DNA of 64,000 nt from Sediminicoccus sp. KRV36 (GCF_023243115.1 NZ_CP085081.1:1674001-1738000), one strand, 5' to 3'; shown: positions 15,520 to 23,989, counted from the first letter of the stretch. Made by a program: numbers and translations. Notes: generated from the letters alone by a model not told the origin.

Positions 15520-17603
15520 ACCTCGCCTTTGGCGGAGCCACGCCGGATGACAAGCCGAAGCTGCCCGGCAGCCTGCATGCCAATCGCCGCCTCGGCACCT
15601 GGCTGACCTTCCTGGCGGATGGCCGCGTCGCCATCCATCCGGGCAAGGTGGAGCTGGGGCAGGGGATCCTGACGGCCCTCGCGCAGATCGCCGCCGAGGA
15701 GCTGGACGTGGCGCTGGAGCGCATCCTGGTCGCACCCACCATCACCGGCATCAGCCCGAATGAGGCGGTGACATCGGGTTCCCTCTCCATCCAGGAAGGC
15801 GGCATGGCGCTGCGCCATGCCTGTGCCGATGCGCGCGCCTTGTGCCTTTCGGTCGCGGCCCAGGCGAGTGGCGTGCCGCTGGCGGAATTGCGGGTGGAGA
15901 ATGGCCGTTTCCTCGGCCCCGATGGCCCCGTCGGCTCCTATGCCGCCTTCGCCGAACGGGACCTGCTGGATGCCGAAGCCTCGCCCGATGCGCGGCCCAA
16001 GCCCGCGGCGCAGCGCCGTGTCACCGGCACATCCGCGCCGCGCCTCGACCTGCCGGCCAAGGTCTTCGGCGAGGCGCGTTTCATCCATGACCTGCGCTTC
16101 GCCGGCATGCGCCATGCGCGGATGATCCGCCCGCCCGCACCCGGTGCCCGGCTGCTGCACGCACCACCCGGCGTGCTGCGCGATGGCGATGTGCTGGCCG
16201 TCCTCGCGCCGACCGAAGCCGAGGCCGAGCGCCTGGCCGAGCGCGCGACCCGCGCCGCCCGTTGGAGCGAAGGCGCGCCCCTGCCGCTGGCCTGGCGCGA
16301 CTGGCTCGCCACGGCACCAGGCGAGGAGAGTGTCGTCGCCGAGCATGGCGCGGCGGTGGCGGCGACAGAGCGCATCACGCGCCGATTCTTCCGCCCCTTC
16401 ATCGCGCATGGTTCGGTGGGCACCTGCTGCGCCATCGCGGCGTATGATGGCACCACGCTGCGCGTCTGGAGCCATACGCAAGGGCCCTACAATCTGCGCG
16501 CCGATCTGGCCCTCGCGCTGAAGCTGCCGGCCGATCACATCATCATCGAGCATGTCGAAGGGGCCGGCTGCTACGGCCATAACGGCGCCGATGACGTGGC
16601 GCTGGATGCCGCCATCTGCGCCCGCCTCAGCCCCGGCGCGCCCATCCGCGTGCTGTGGTCCCGGGCCGAGGAACTGGCCCAGGCCCCGCATTCGCCGGCC
16701 ATGCTGGTGGAGATCGAGGCCGGGCTGGATGCGGCGAAGAACCTCAGCGGATGGCGCGTGCATGTGCGCTCCAACGGGCATTCCGGGCGGCCGGGGCGCA
16801 TCGCCACACCCGTGCTGCTGGCAGCGCCCTTGATGGAGGGTGGCCAGCCCATCCCGCCCTCGATCAACCCGCCCTTGGCCGGCGGCGGCGGCGCGCAGCG
16901 CAACATGGTGCCGCTCTATCGCGTGCCGCATCTGGCGGCGACGATGACGCGGCTGACCGAGATGCCCATCCGCACCTCCGCCCTGCGCGGGCTGGGCGCC
17001 TTGATCCATGTCTGGGCCATCGAGAGTGTGATGGAGGAACTGGCGGCCCTGGCGGGAGAGGATTCCGTCGCCTTCCGCCTGCGCCATTGCGAGGATGAGC
17101 GCGCGGCGCATGTGCTGCGTGAGGCGGCGCGCATGGCCGGCTGGGGCCGCACCCTGCCGGAGAATGAGGGGCTGGGCATCGCCGTTGCGCGCTACAAGAA
17201 CAGCGGCGCCTGGTGCGCCGTTGCCGCCCATATCCGCGCCGAGGAGCGCGTGCGCTGCCTCTCGCTGCATATCGCGGCCGATATGGGCGAGGTGATCAAC
17301 CCCGATGGCGCGATGAACCAGCTGGAAGGCGGCGCCATCCATGGCGTCTCCGTGGCACTCCATGAATCGGCGCGCACGGATGGCACGCGCATCACCTCCG
17401 ATTCCTGGGAGAACTACCCGGTGCTGCGCTTCCGCGATGTGCCGCGCGTGCATGTGAACCTCATCGCCCGGCCCGATGCGCCGCCGCTGGGCGCGGGCGA
17501 GGCCAGCATGGCGCCCAGCATCGCCGCCATTGCGGGCGGCATTCACGCGGCACTCGGCGTCAGGCCGGACCGCTTGCCTTTCACGCCGGAGAATCTTGTT
17601 TGA
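15516..17603 (+). CDS. Molybdopterin-binding large subunit of IorB-like hydroxylase
   Basis: 695 residues, similar to IorB-type large subunits that bind molybdopterin cytosine dinucleotide and hydroxylate N-heteroaromatic or aldehyde carbons with water. The N-terminal domain has GKVELGQGILTALAQIAAEELD (43-64) and SGSLSIQEGG; the middle has GCYGHNGADDVALDAA; the RGxG cofactor loop appears as ALRGLGALIHVWAIES; the catalytic Glu is Glu662 in GAGEASMAP. Unlike many exported IorB proteins, no Tat signal is visible at the N terminus, so the enzyme is probably cytoplasmic. Overlaps its neighbours on both sides. Regioselectivity cannot be read from sequence; the family includes quinoline-, nicotinate- and aldehyde-oxidising enzymes. 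Confidence 0.9.
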   Translation: MNLAFGGATPDDKPKLPGSLHANRRLGTWLTFLADGRVAIHPGKVELGQGILTALAQIAAEELDVALERILVAPTITGISPNEAVTSGSLSIQEGGMALRHACADARALCLSVAAQASGVPLAELRVENGRFLGPDGPVGSYAAFAERDLLDAEASPDARPKPAAQRRVTGTSAPRLDLPAKVFGEARFIHDLRFAGMRHARMIRPPAPGARLLHAPPGVLRDGDVLAVLAPTEAEAERLAERATRAARWSEGAPLPLAWRDWLATAPGEESVVAEHGAAVAATERITRRFFRPFIAHGSVGTCCAIAAYDGTTLRVWSHTQGPYNLRADLALALKLPADHIIIEHVEGAGCYGHNGADDVALDAAICARLSPGAPIRVLWSRAEELAQAPHSPAMLVEIEAGLDAAKNLSGWRVHVRSNGHSGRPGRIATPVLLAAPLMEGGQPIPPSINPPLAGGGGAQRNMVPLYRVPHLAATMTRLTEMPIRTSALRGLGALIHVWAIESVMEELAALAGEDSVAFRLRHCEDERAAHVLREAARMAGWGRTLPENEGLGIAVARYKNSGAWCAVAAHIRAEERVRCLSLHIAADMGEVINPDGAMNQLEGGAIHGVSVALHESARTDGTRITSDSWENYPVLRFRDVPRVHVNLIARPDAPPLGAGEASMAPSIAAIAGGIHAALGVRPDRLPFTPENLV

Positions 17604-18553
17604 TGACCAAGCTGCGTATCACGCTGGCCTGCACCCTCTCGGACCGCACGCGCCCCGTGCTGGATGGGCGCGTGCCAATTCCCGGCGTGGATTTCATCGC
17701 CCTCCCGGGCGAGCCCGAGGATATCTTTCGCCGCGCCCTGCGGGACCGCGCCTTTGACGTCTCCGAGCTTTCGATGGGCAGCCACATCACCACCACGGCG
17801 CGCGGCGACAGCCCCTATATCGGCGTGCCGGTGTTTCTCTCGCGCGCCTTCCGCCACTCGGCGATCTATATCCGCACCGATCGCGGCATCACGCGGCCCG
17901 AGGATCTGGCCGGCCGCACCATCGCCCTGCCGGAATACCAGCAGACCGCGGCCCTCTGGGTGCGCGGCATCCTGCGCGAGACGCATGGGGTGGACACCCG
18001 CGGCATCAAATGGCGCATCGGTGCCGAGCGCATCGCCATCACCCTGCCGGATGGCTTCGATGTGGCGCCCTTGGGTGAAAGCCCCGAGCAGGCGCTGCGC
18101 GAAGGCCGCGTGGATGCGATGATCGGGCCCCGCCCGCCCGCGCCGCACCCGCAGATCGCGCGGCTTTTTCCGGATTATCCGGCGGCGGAAAAAGCCTGGT
18201 TCGGGCAGACCGGCTTCTTCCCCATCATGCATTGCCTGGCCGTGCGGCGCGATGTGGCGGAAGCCAACCCCTGGCTGCCGCTGGTGCTGTTCCGCGCCTT
18301 CGCCGAAGCCCGCCGCCTCTCGCTGGAGGAGCTGCGCCTGGTCAACGTGCTGCGCGTCTCGCTGCCCTGGATCGCCGCCGCCATGGAGGAGCAGGAGCGC
18401 GCCATGGGCGGCGATGTCTGGCCCTATGGCTTCGCGAAAAACCGCGCGGAAATCGCCGCCATGATCCGCTTCGCCCGCGCCGATGGCCTGGCCGCGCGGG
18501 ATGTTTCGCCGGAGGAGTTGTTCCATCCTTCGGTGCTGGCGGAGTTGGCGTAA
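17603..18553 (+). CDS. 4,5-dihydroxyphthalate decarboxylase-like / SBP-fold protein
   Basis: 316 residues, no signal peptide. Starts MTKLRITLACTLSDRTRPVLDGRVPIPGVDF and contains RGDSPYIGVPVFLSRAFRHSAIYIRTDRGITRPEDLAGRTIALPEY, the pattern of Pht5/4,5-dihydroxyphthalate decarboxylase-like proteins. These share the periplasmic binding protein fold (NMT1/THI5-like) but are cytoplasmic. Real Pht5 removes a carboxyl group from 4,5-dihydroxyphthalate; many homologues have unknown reactions. Its 1-bp overlap with the molybdenum hydroxylase gene implies it acts in the same pathway, probably decarboxylating or binding the hydroxylated acid. A very strong terminator-like hairpin follows. Confidence 0.8.
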   Translation: MTKLRITLACTLSDRTRPVLDGRVPIPGVDFIALPGEPEDIFRRALRDRAFDVSELSMGSHITTTARGDSPYIGVPVFLSRAFRHSAIYIRTDRGITRPEDLAGRTIALPEYQQTAALWVRGILRETHGVDTRGIKWRIGAERIAITLPDGFDVAPLGESPEQALREGRVDAMIGPRPPAPHPQIARLFPDYPAAEKAWFGQTGFFPIMHCLAVRRDVAEANPWLPLVLFRAFAEARRLSLEELRLVNVLRVSLPWIAAAMEEQERAMGGDVWPYGFAKNRAEIAAMIRFARADGLAARDVSPEELFHPSVLAELA

Positions 18554-18563
18554 GTCAAAAAGA

Positions 18564-18621
18564 GGCCTCCGGCGGCTGGGGCCCCGGCCCCAGCCGCCGG
18601 AGGCCCTTTCCTGTCTTTTTT
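18564..18621 (+). terminator. Strong rho-independent terminator after the molybdenum hydroxylase operon
   Basis: Perfect 20-bp inverted repeat (18564-18583 and 18586-18605, starting GGCCTCCGGCGGCTGG), followed after 9 nt by a T6 tract (about 18616-18621). The ribosome-binding GGAGG of the next gene starts just after it. Transcription of 18635 onwards probably needs read-through or its own promoter. Confidence 0.8.
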
Positions 18622-18634
18622 GTGGAGGCCCCTC

Positions 18635-19804
18635 ATGAAGATCCTCATCGCCGGCGGTGGCATTGGTGGTCTCGGCGCCGCGCTGGCCCTCGCGCAGCGC
18701 GGCCACACGGTGCGGGTCTTCGAACGCACCACCGAGTTCCGCGAGATCGGCGCCGGCATCCAGCTCGGCCCCAATGTCTTCAAGATGTTCGACCGGCTGG
18801 GCGTGCGCGCCGAGATGCTGGCCCTGGCCGCCATGCCCCGGGCGCTGGTCATGCGTTGCGCCATCCATGGCCATGAGATCACGCGCGTGCCGCTGGGCGA
18901 GGGTTTCGAGGCGCGCTTCGGCCAGCCCTATGCGGTGATCCATCGTGGCGACATGCATGGCGTGCTGCTGCGCGCCTGCGCGGCGCATCCGGGTGTGGCG
19001 CTCACCACCGGCCGCGCCGCGCGCGACTACAGCCGGATCGGGGACCAGGTCGCGCTGTATTTCGAGGATGGGTCAAGCGAGCGGGGCGATCTGCTGATCG
19101 GCGCGGATGGGCTCTGGTCACGCATCCGCACCGCCATGCTGGGTGCCGAAAAGCCCGTCGTCTCGGGGCATATCGCCTATCGCGCCGTGCTGCCGATGGA
19201 GGCGGTGCCGCAGGGCATTCCGCGCGATGAGGTGGTGCTGCATGCCGGCCCCCGCCTGCACCTGGTGCATTACCCGCTGCGCCGCGGCGAACTCATGAAC
19301 CTCGTCGCCGTGTTTCACAGCGCCGAATATTCCGAAGGCTGGGACGAGGCGGGTGACCCGGCGCTTCTGCAAAGGCACTTCGCCCGCACGCGGCCCGAAG
19401 TGCGCGCCATGCTGGAGAAGATCGAAACCTGGAAATACTGGGTGCTGTGTGACCGTGAGCCCAAGCGCGGCTGGCAGGATGGCCGCGCCGTGCTGCTGGG
19501 CGATGCGGCGCACCCCATGCTGCAATACCTCGCCCAGGGGGCGAATATGGCGCTGGAGGATGCGCTGTGCCTGACGGACATGCTGGCCGCCCTGCCCGTC
19601 GAAGCCGCCCTGCCGGCCTATGAGGCCGCGCGCGTGCTGCGCACCGGCCGCGTGCAATCCATGGCGCGCCTCTATGGCGATATCTACCACGCCGCCGATG
19701 TGCGGGCCGAGCTGCGCGACGCGATGCTGACGGGCCGCCCGGCGGAGGCCGCCTGGGAGGGCATGGCCTGGCTTTACGACGGGCCGGATTGGCAGGCACC
19801 ATAA
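18635..19804 (+). CDS. FAD-dependent monooxygenase, 3-hydroxybenzoate 6-hydroxylase-like
   Basis: 389 residues. Motifs: ILIAGGGIGGLGAALALAQRGH (FAD ADP-binding), EIGAGIQLGPN, IGADGLWSRIR (DG motif), and LLGDAAHPMLQYLAQGANMALEDA with Asp290 contacting the FAD ribityl chain. The combination EIGAGIQLGPNVFK and QYLAQGANMALEDA is closest to 3-hydroxybenzoate 6-monooxygenase and salicylate hydroxylase relatives. It would hydroxylate a phenolic acid to a ring-cleavable dihydroxy compound using NAD(P)H and O2. Start 18635 has GGAGG 6 nt upstream. It is a second flavin monooxygenase in the same island (with 11290-12519), suggesting two sequential hydroxylations. No ring-cleavage dioxygenase is in the window. 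Confidence 0.87.
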   Translation: MKILIAGGGIGGLGAALALAQRGHTVRVFERTTEFREIGAGIQLGPNVFKMFDRLGVRAEMLALAAMPRALVMRCAIHGHEITRVPLGEGFEARFGQPYAVIHRGDMHGVLLRACAAHPGVALTTGRAARDYSRIGDQVALYFEDGSSERGDLLIGADGLWSRIRTAMLGAEKPVVSGHIAYRAVLPMEAVPQGIPRDEVVLHAGPRLHLVHYPLRRGELMNLVAVFHSAEYSEGWDEAGDPALLQRHFARTRPEVRAMLEKIETWKYWVLCDREPKRGWQDGRAVLLGDAAHPMLQYLAQGANMALEDALCLTDMLAALPVEAALPAYEAARVLRTGRVQSMARLYGDIYHAADVRAELRDAMLTGRPAEAAWEGMAWLYDGPDWQAP

Positions 19805-19829
19805 CCTTCAAACACGGAGGAATCGTCGC

Positions 19830-20615
19830 ATGCAACTCACCCTCGATGGCCGCAAGGCCCTGATCACCGGCGGCTCCAAGGGGCTGGGCCTGGCCATGGG
19901 CCTGGCCTTTGCCAAGGCGGGCGGGCATGTGGCGCTGGTGGCGCGCGGCGCCGAGGCCCTCGAAGCCGCGAAGGCCGAAATCCAGGCGGCGGCACCTGGC
20001 GCGCGCGTCGCCGCCATCCCGGCCGATATCCGCACGGCCGAGGGCTGCATCGCCGCGGTGGATGCGGCCGTGGCGGCACTCGGGCCCATGGATATCCTGG
20101 TGAACAATGCCGGCACTTCGCAGCGCGGGCCGTTCCTCGATATCACCGACGCGCTGTGGGAGGATGATCTCAGCCTCAAGCTGATGGCCGCCGTGCGCCT
20201 GTGCCGGGCCGTGCTGCCGGGCATGCGGGAACGCCGCTGGGGCCGCATCATCAACGTGCTGAACATCGGCGCCAAGGCGCCACTCGCGACCTCGACGCCG
20301 ACCAGCGTGAGCCGCGCGGCGGGCATGGCGCTGACCAAGGCGCTGGCCAATGAATACGCGCCGGATAACGTGCTGGTGAATGCGCTGCTGGTGGGCATCA
20401 TCGAGAGCGACCAATGGGTGCGCCGCCACGCGACCGACAAGCGCAATATCAGCTGGGAGGAATGGAAGGAGGAGCAGGGCCGCTCCGTGCCGCTCGGCCG
20501 CATCGGCAAGGCCGAGGAATTCGCGGCGATGGCGCTGCTGCTGGCGAGCGAGCAGGGCGGTTACGTGACCGGGACGGCGATCAATGTGGATGGTGGGCGG
20601 TCGCCGGTGGTTTGA
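19830..20615 (+). CDS. Short-chain dehydrogenase/reductase family protein lacking the catalytic Tyr and Lys
   Basis: 261 residues, classical SDR length. NAD(P)-binding TGGSKGLGLAMG (13-24) and VNNAG near residue 91 are intact. The active site is not: where SDRs have Ser-x12-Tyr-x3-Lys this protein reads NVLNIGAKAPLATSTPTSVSRAAG, placing Thr158 at Tyr, Arg162 at Lys and Asn145 or Ile146 at Ser. The C-terminal GRIGKAEEFAAMALLLASEQGGYVTGTAINVDGG is normal. It is therefore a divergent SDR that may bind cofactor without normal oxidoreductase chemistry, or use a different mechanism. It lies 25 bp after the monooxygenase and is probably its operon partner. Confidence 0.85.
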   Translation: MQLTLDGRKALITGGSKGLGLAMGLAFAKAGGHVALVARGAEALEAAKAEIQAAAPGARVAAIPADIRTAEGCIAAVDAAVAALGPMDILVNNAGTSQRGPFLDITDALWEDDLSLKLMAAVRLCRAVLPGMRERRWGRIINVLNIGAKAPLATSTPTSVSRAAGMALTKALANEYAPDNVLVNALLVGIIESDQWVRRHATDKRNISWEEWKEEQGRSVPLGRIGKAEEFAAMALLLASEQGGYVTGTAINVDGGRSPVV

Positions 20616-20619
20616 GGCT

Positions 20620-20758
20620 GCCTAAGAGTTAGGCACAAGATCGAGGGGCTTTGCCCCCCGAGCCCCCCAGCAGGGAACCAGTCCCCTGCACCCCACTCGG
20701 TGAAGGTGCAGGAAACTGAGTTTCCTGCCGGGGGAGCGGGAGGGGGCGGCGCCCCCTC
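20620..20758. repeat. Composite intergenic hairpin repeat
   Basis: A run of inverted repeats: GCCTAA-GAG-TTAGGC (20620-20634), GGGGC-TTT-GCCCC (20645-20657), GCAGGAAACT-G-AGTTTCCTGC (708-717 and 719-728 of 20 kb), and a GC-only hairpin GAGGGGGC...GCCCCCTC (20740-20758). It fills the gap between the SDR gene and the cyanate transporter operon. It looks like a dispersed extragenic repeat (BIME-like) and may also terminate the upstream transcript. Confidence 0.6.
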
Positions 20759-20809
20759 GCTAACTGGCACAACTCATGCATGGCGCGCGCCAACCCCAGG
20801 GAGTGCCAC

Positions 20810-22150
20810 ATGGCCAAGTTGTTCGACCGCCTTTGCGGCTGCGGTGTCAGCCACAGCGCCGATTTCACCTGCGCCGAGGAAGCGCCGCGTGACGGCACGG
20901 GCGAACTCGGCCGGGCGGTGAATGAGGCGGCGATGCGCGCGGCTTTCCCCGAGGCTTCGACCCGCCGCGCCATGCTGACCGCCTTTGGCGCCGGCACCCT
21001 GCTCGCCGCCATCGAGGGCTTCCTGCCGCTGCAGAATGCACGCGAAGCCATGGCGCAAGCGACCGGTGCGCCCGAGAAGCGCGACCTCAAGATCGGCTTC
21101 ATCCCCATCACCTGCGCCACACCCATCATCATGGCCGATCCGATGGGCTTCTACCGCAAGCATAACCTCAATGTGGAAGTGATCCGCACGGCTGGCTGGG
21201 CCGTCATTCGGGACCGCGCCATCGCCCGCGAATATGACGCGGCGCATATGCTGGCACCCATGCCGGTCGCGATGTCGCTCGGCATCGGCGTGGCGAACCC
21301 TATCCCCTTCTCGGTCGCCGCCATCGAGAACATCAACGGCCAGGCGATCACGCTGGCCAACAAGCACCGGGACAAGCGCGACCCGAAGGATTGGCGCGGC
21401 TTCCGCCTGGCGGTGCCGTTCGATTTCTCGATCCACAACTACCTGCTGCGCGCCTATGTGGCCGAAGCCGGGCTCGATCCGGACCGCGACATCCAGATCC
21501 GCTCCGTGCCGCCGCCGGAGATGGTGGCCAATCTGCGCGCCGATAACATTGACGGCTTCCTCGGCCCCGATCCGTTCAACCAGCGCGCGGTGTTTGACGG
21601 TGTCGGCTTCATCCATCTGCTGACGCGTGAATTGTGGGATGGGCATCCTTGCTGCGCCTTCGCCGTGCCGCGCAGCATGATCACCGATACGCCCAACACC
21701 TATGCGGCGCTGCTGCGCGCCATCGTGGAAGCGACCGCGCATTCCAACAACCCGGCCAACCGCGTCGAGGTGGCCAATGCCATCCACGGCCCGAACTACC
21801 TGAATCAGCCGCTGACGGTGGTGCAGCAGGTGCTGACCGGCACCTTCGCGGATGGGTTGGGCGGTGTGCAGCGCGTACCCAACCGCATCGGCTTTGATCC
21901 CTTCCCCTATCACTCCATGGCGGTCTGGATCCTCACGCAGATGCGCCGCTGGAACCAGTTGCCGCGCGATGTGGATTGGCGCGCCGTGGCTGAGCAGACC
22001 TTCCTCGCCCTCGATGCCGGGCGCGTGATGCGGGATCTGGGCATGGCGGTGCCGGCCAATCCGCTGCGCACCGAGACCATCCTGGGCAAGACCTTCGACC
22101 CGACGCAGCCCGAAGCCTACATGGCGAGCTTCGCGATCAAGCGGAACTGA
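20810..22150 (+). CDS. cynA: NrtA/CmpA-type ABC transporter receptor, probably for cyanate
   Basis: 446 residues. It resembles the CmpA/NrtA receptors for nitrate, bicarbonate and cyanate: KIGFIPITCATPIIMADPMGFYRKHNLNVEV near residue 93 begins the binding domain. A twin-arginine signal (STRRAMLTAFGAGTLLAAIEG, 50-70) sits behind an unusual 50-residue N-terminal extension holding a Cys/His cluster (CGCGVSHSADFTC, 9-21). Start 20810 has GGGAG 6-7 nt upstream. It heads an operon with permease, ATPase and cyanase genes, the order of cyanobacterial cynABDS; the cyanase makes cyanate the best guess for the ligand, with nitrate or nitrite the alternative. Gene symbol by context only. Confidence 0.82.
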   Translation: MAKLFDRLCGCGVSHSADFTCAEEAPRDGTGELGRAVNEAAMRAAFPEASTRRAMLTAFGAGTLLAAIEGFLPLQNAREAMAQATGAPEKRDLKIGFIPITCATPIIMADPMGFYRKHNLNVEVIRTAGWAVIRDRAIAREYDAAHMLAPMPVAMSLGIGVANPIPFSVAAIENINGQAITLANKHRDKRDPKDWRGFRLAVPFDFSIHNYLLRAYVAEAGLDPDRDIQIRSVPPPEMVANLRADNIDGFLGPDPFNQRAVFDGVGFIHLLTRELWDGHPCCAFAVPRSMITDTPNTYAALLRAIVEATAHSNNPANRVEVANAIHGPNYLNQPLTVVQQVLTGTFADGLGGVQRVPNRIGFDPFPYHSMAVWILTQMRRWNQLPRDVDWRAVAEQTFLALDAGRVMRDLGMAVPANPLRTETILGKTFDPTQPEAYMASFAIKRN

Positions 22151-22153
22151 TCC

Positions 22154-23005
22154 ATGAACGCCACGGTTCCGGTCTGGCGGGCCGCGCTGCTTTCGGCCGC
22201 GCTGCTCTTCGCCTTCCTCTTCGCGTGGGAAATGGCGGTGCAGGGAAGTGCGACCGGCGGCCCCGCGACGGTGGACCCGGAGTTGGCCGCGTTGCTGAGC
22301 CCCGAGGCCGCGCGCGGCAGCCAGACGGCGATGCCCGCCCCCACCGCCATCGGCAAGCGTCTGCTGGAATTGCTGAGCGACCCGTTTCATCAGCGCGGCA
22401 CGAATGACCAGGGCATCGGCATCCAGATCGCCTGGTCGCTCTGGCGCGTCATGGCGGGGTTCCTGCTGGCCGCCGTGATCGCCATTCCGCTGGGCTTCGT
22501 GATCGGCATGTCGCCGCTGCTGAATGCGGCGCTGAACCCCTTCATCCAGGTGCTGCGGCCGGTGTCGCCACTCGCCTGGATGCCGCTCGCGCTCTACACG
22601 ATCAAGGACAGCAATATCTCCTCGATCTTCGTGATCTTCATCTGCTCGATCTGGCCGATGCTGTTGAACACGGCCTTTGGCGTGGCGTCGGTGCGGCGCG
22701 AATGGCTGAATGTGGCGCGCACCCTGGAAGCCGGGCGCTGGCGCACGGCGATGCGCGTGATCCTGCCGGCCGCCGCCCCCACCATCCTGACCGGCATGCG
22801 CATTTCCATCGGCATCGCCTGGCTGGTGATCGTGGCGGCCGAGATGCTCGTGGGCGGCACGGGGATTGGCTATTGGGTGTGGAACCAGTGGAACAATCTC
22901 AGCATCGCCGACATCGTGATCGCGATCCTGATGATCGGGCTGGTGGGCCTGGCGCTGGACCGGCTGCTGGGCTTCATCGCCCAGGCCGTGGCCTGGCAGG
23001 AATAG
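22154..23005 (+). CDS. cynB: NrtB-type ABC transporter permease, probably for cyanate
   Basis: 283 residues with about six hydrophobic helices. Contains the EAA-like loop EWLNVARTLEAGRWRTAMRVILPAAAPTILTGMRISIGIAW, typical of the nitrate/sulfonate/taurine permease group that contacts the ATPase. PLAWMPLALYTIKDSNISSIFVIFICSIWPMLLNT matches NrtB-like permeases. It begins 3 bp after the receptor gene. A spacer with two hairpins separates it from the ATPase gene. Confidence 0.88.
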   Translation: MNATVPVWRAALLSAALLFAFLFAWEMAVQGSATGGPATVDPELAALLSPEAARGSQTAMPAPTAIGKRLLELLSDPFHQRGTNDQGIGIQIAWSLWRVMAGFLLAAVIAIPLGFVIGMSPLLNAALNPFIQVLRPVSPLAWMPLALYTIKDSNISSIFVIFICSIWPMLLNTAFGVASVRREWLNVARTLEAGRWRTAMRVILPAAAPTILTGMRISIGIAWLVIVAAEMLVGGTGIGYWVWNQWNNLSIADIVIAILMIGLVGLALDRLLGFIAQAVAWQE

Positions 23006-23068
23006 GAAGATGCGCATTCTCCCGAGAACCGGCGCAACCCCCAAGGGTGCGAAGGCGAATAACCGAGC

Positions 23069-23111
23069 CGGAACGCTTCAGCGTTCCGAAGGCAAGGCCG
23101 CGAACGCGGCC
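23069..23111 (+). repeat. Two hairpins between permease and ATPase genes
   Basis: CGGAACGC-TTCA-GCGTTCCG (23069-23088) and GGCCGC-GAAC-GCGGCC (23096-23111). No T tract follows, so termination is unlikely. They may stabilise or process the mRNA within the operon, or be a short dispersed repeat. Confidence 0.5.
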
Positions 23112-23137
23112 GCGCGCCGTCTGAGGGGCGGCACGAA

Positions 23138-23989
23138 GTGACGCAGAAAATAGTTTCCGTCGAGGGAATCGCGCGCAAATTCCCCGGCCTCACCGTCTTC
23201 CAGGATGTCTGGTTCGGGATCGAGCGCGGCGAATTCGTCTGCCTCGTGGGGCATTCGGGCTGCGGCAAGACGACCATCCTGAACATCCTCGCGGGGCTGG
23301 ATGCGCCGAGCGATGGCGTGGTGCTGGTGGATGGCAAGGAGATCACCGGCCCCTCGCTGGACCGCGCCGTGATCTTCCAGGGCCATGCGCTGATGCCCTG
23401 GCTGACCGCCGAGCAGAATGTCGCCTTCGCCGTCTCCTGCCGGAACCCCTCCTGGGACAAACACCGCGTGCGGGATGCGGCGCGGGAGGCGCTGGCGCGC
23501 GTCGGCCTGACGCAGGCGGCCGAGCGCAAGCCCTCGCAACTCTCGGGCGGCATGAAGCAGCGTGTCGGCATTGCGCGGGCACTCTCCGTCGCGCCGAAGC
23601 TGCTTCTGATGGATGAGCCGTTTTCCGCGCTGGATGCGCTGACGCGCGGCTCGCTCCAGGAGGAAGTCTCGCGCCTCGTCACCGAGGCCGGGCAGACGGC
23701 GTTCATGATTACGCATGACGTGGATGAGGCCATCCTGCTGGCCGACCGCATCCTGCTGATGACCAACGGCCCCGAGGCGCGGGTGGCGGAGGTGGTGCAC
23801 AACCATCTGCCGCGGCCGCGCACGCGGGCCGATCTGCACCACATGCCGGGCTATCATCCGCTGCGCGATCACATCATGGATTTCCTGATCACGCGCAGCC
23901 GGACGCTGGCCGGCGCGGCCCCCGCCGATTACGACGCCAGAAACCCACCCGCCGTGCATCTCGGCGGCCCTACGGAGAACCCGCGATGA
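23138..23989 (+). CDS. cynD: NrtD-type ABC transporter ATPase, probably for cyanate
   Basis: 283 residues from a GTG start, 132 bp after the permease. Walker A GHSGCGKTT (38-46), Q-loop IFQGHALMPW, signature LSGGMKQRVGIARAL, Walker B KLLLMDEPFSALD and the H-loop THDVDEA are all intact. The sequence class is that of nitrate/sulfonate/bicarbonate importers (NrtD/TauB). The C-terminal tail (RADLHHMPGYHPLRDHIMDFLI) is typical of NrtD/CynD proteins. It overlaps the cyanase start by 4 bp, coupling transport to hydrolysis. Confidence 0.9.
   Translation: MTQKIVSVEGIARKFPGLTVFQDVWFGIERGEFVCLVGHSGCGKTTILNILAGLDAPSDGVVLVDGKEITGPSLDRAVIFQGHALMPWLTAEQNVAFAVSCRNPSWDKHRVRDAAREALARVGLTQAAERKPSQLSGGMKQRVGIARALSVAPKLLLMDEPFSALDALTRGSLQEEVSRLVTEAGQTAFMITHDVDEAILLADRILLMTNGPEARVAEVVHNHLPRPRTRADLHHMPGYHPLRDHIMDFLITRSRTLAGAAPADYDARNPPAVHLGGPTENPR

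Noticed and set aside
15054..17546. Open frame of more than 800 codons antisense to the molybdenum hydroxylase genes
   Set aside because: Composition (His/Arg/Gly-rich, no domain pattern) and exact overlap with clear genes show it is a product of high GC3, not a gene.
20774..23044. Long antisense frame across the cyanate-type receptor and permease
   Set aside because: Same reason: low-complexity His/Arg/Gly sequence opposite conserved genes.
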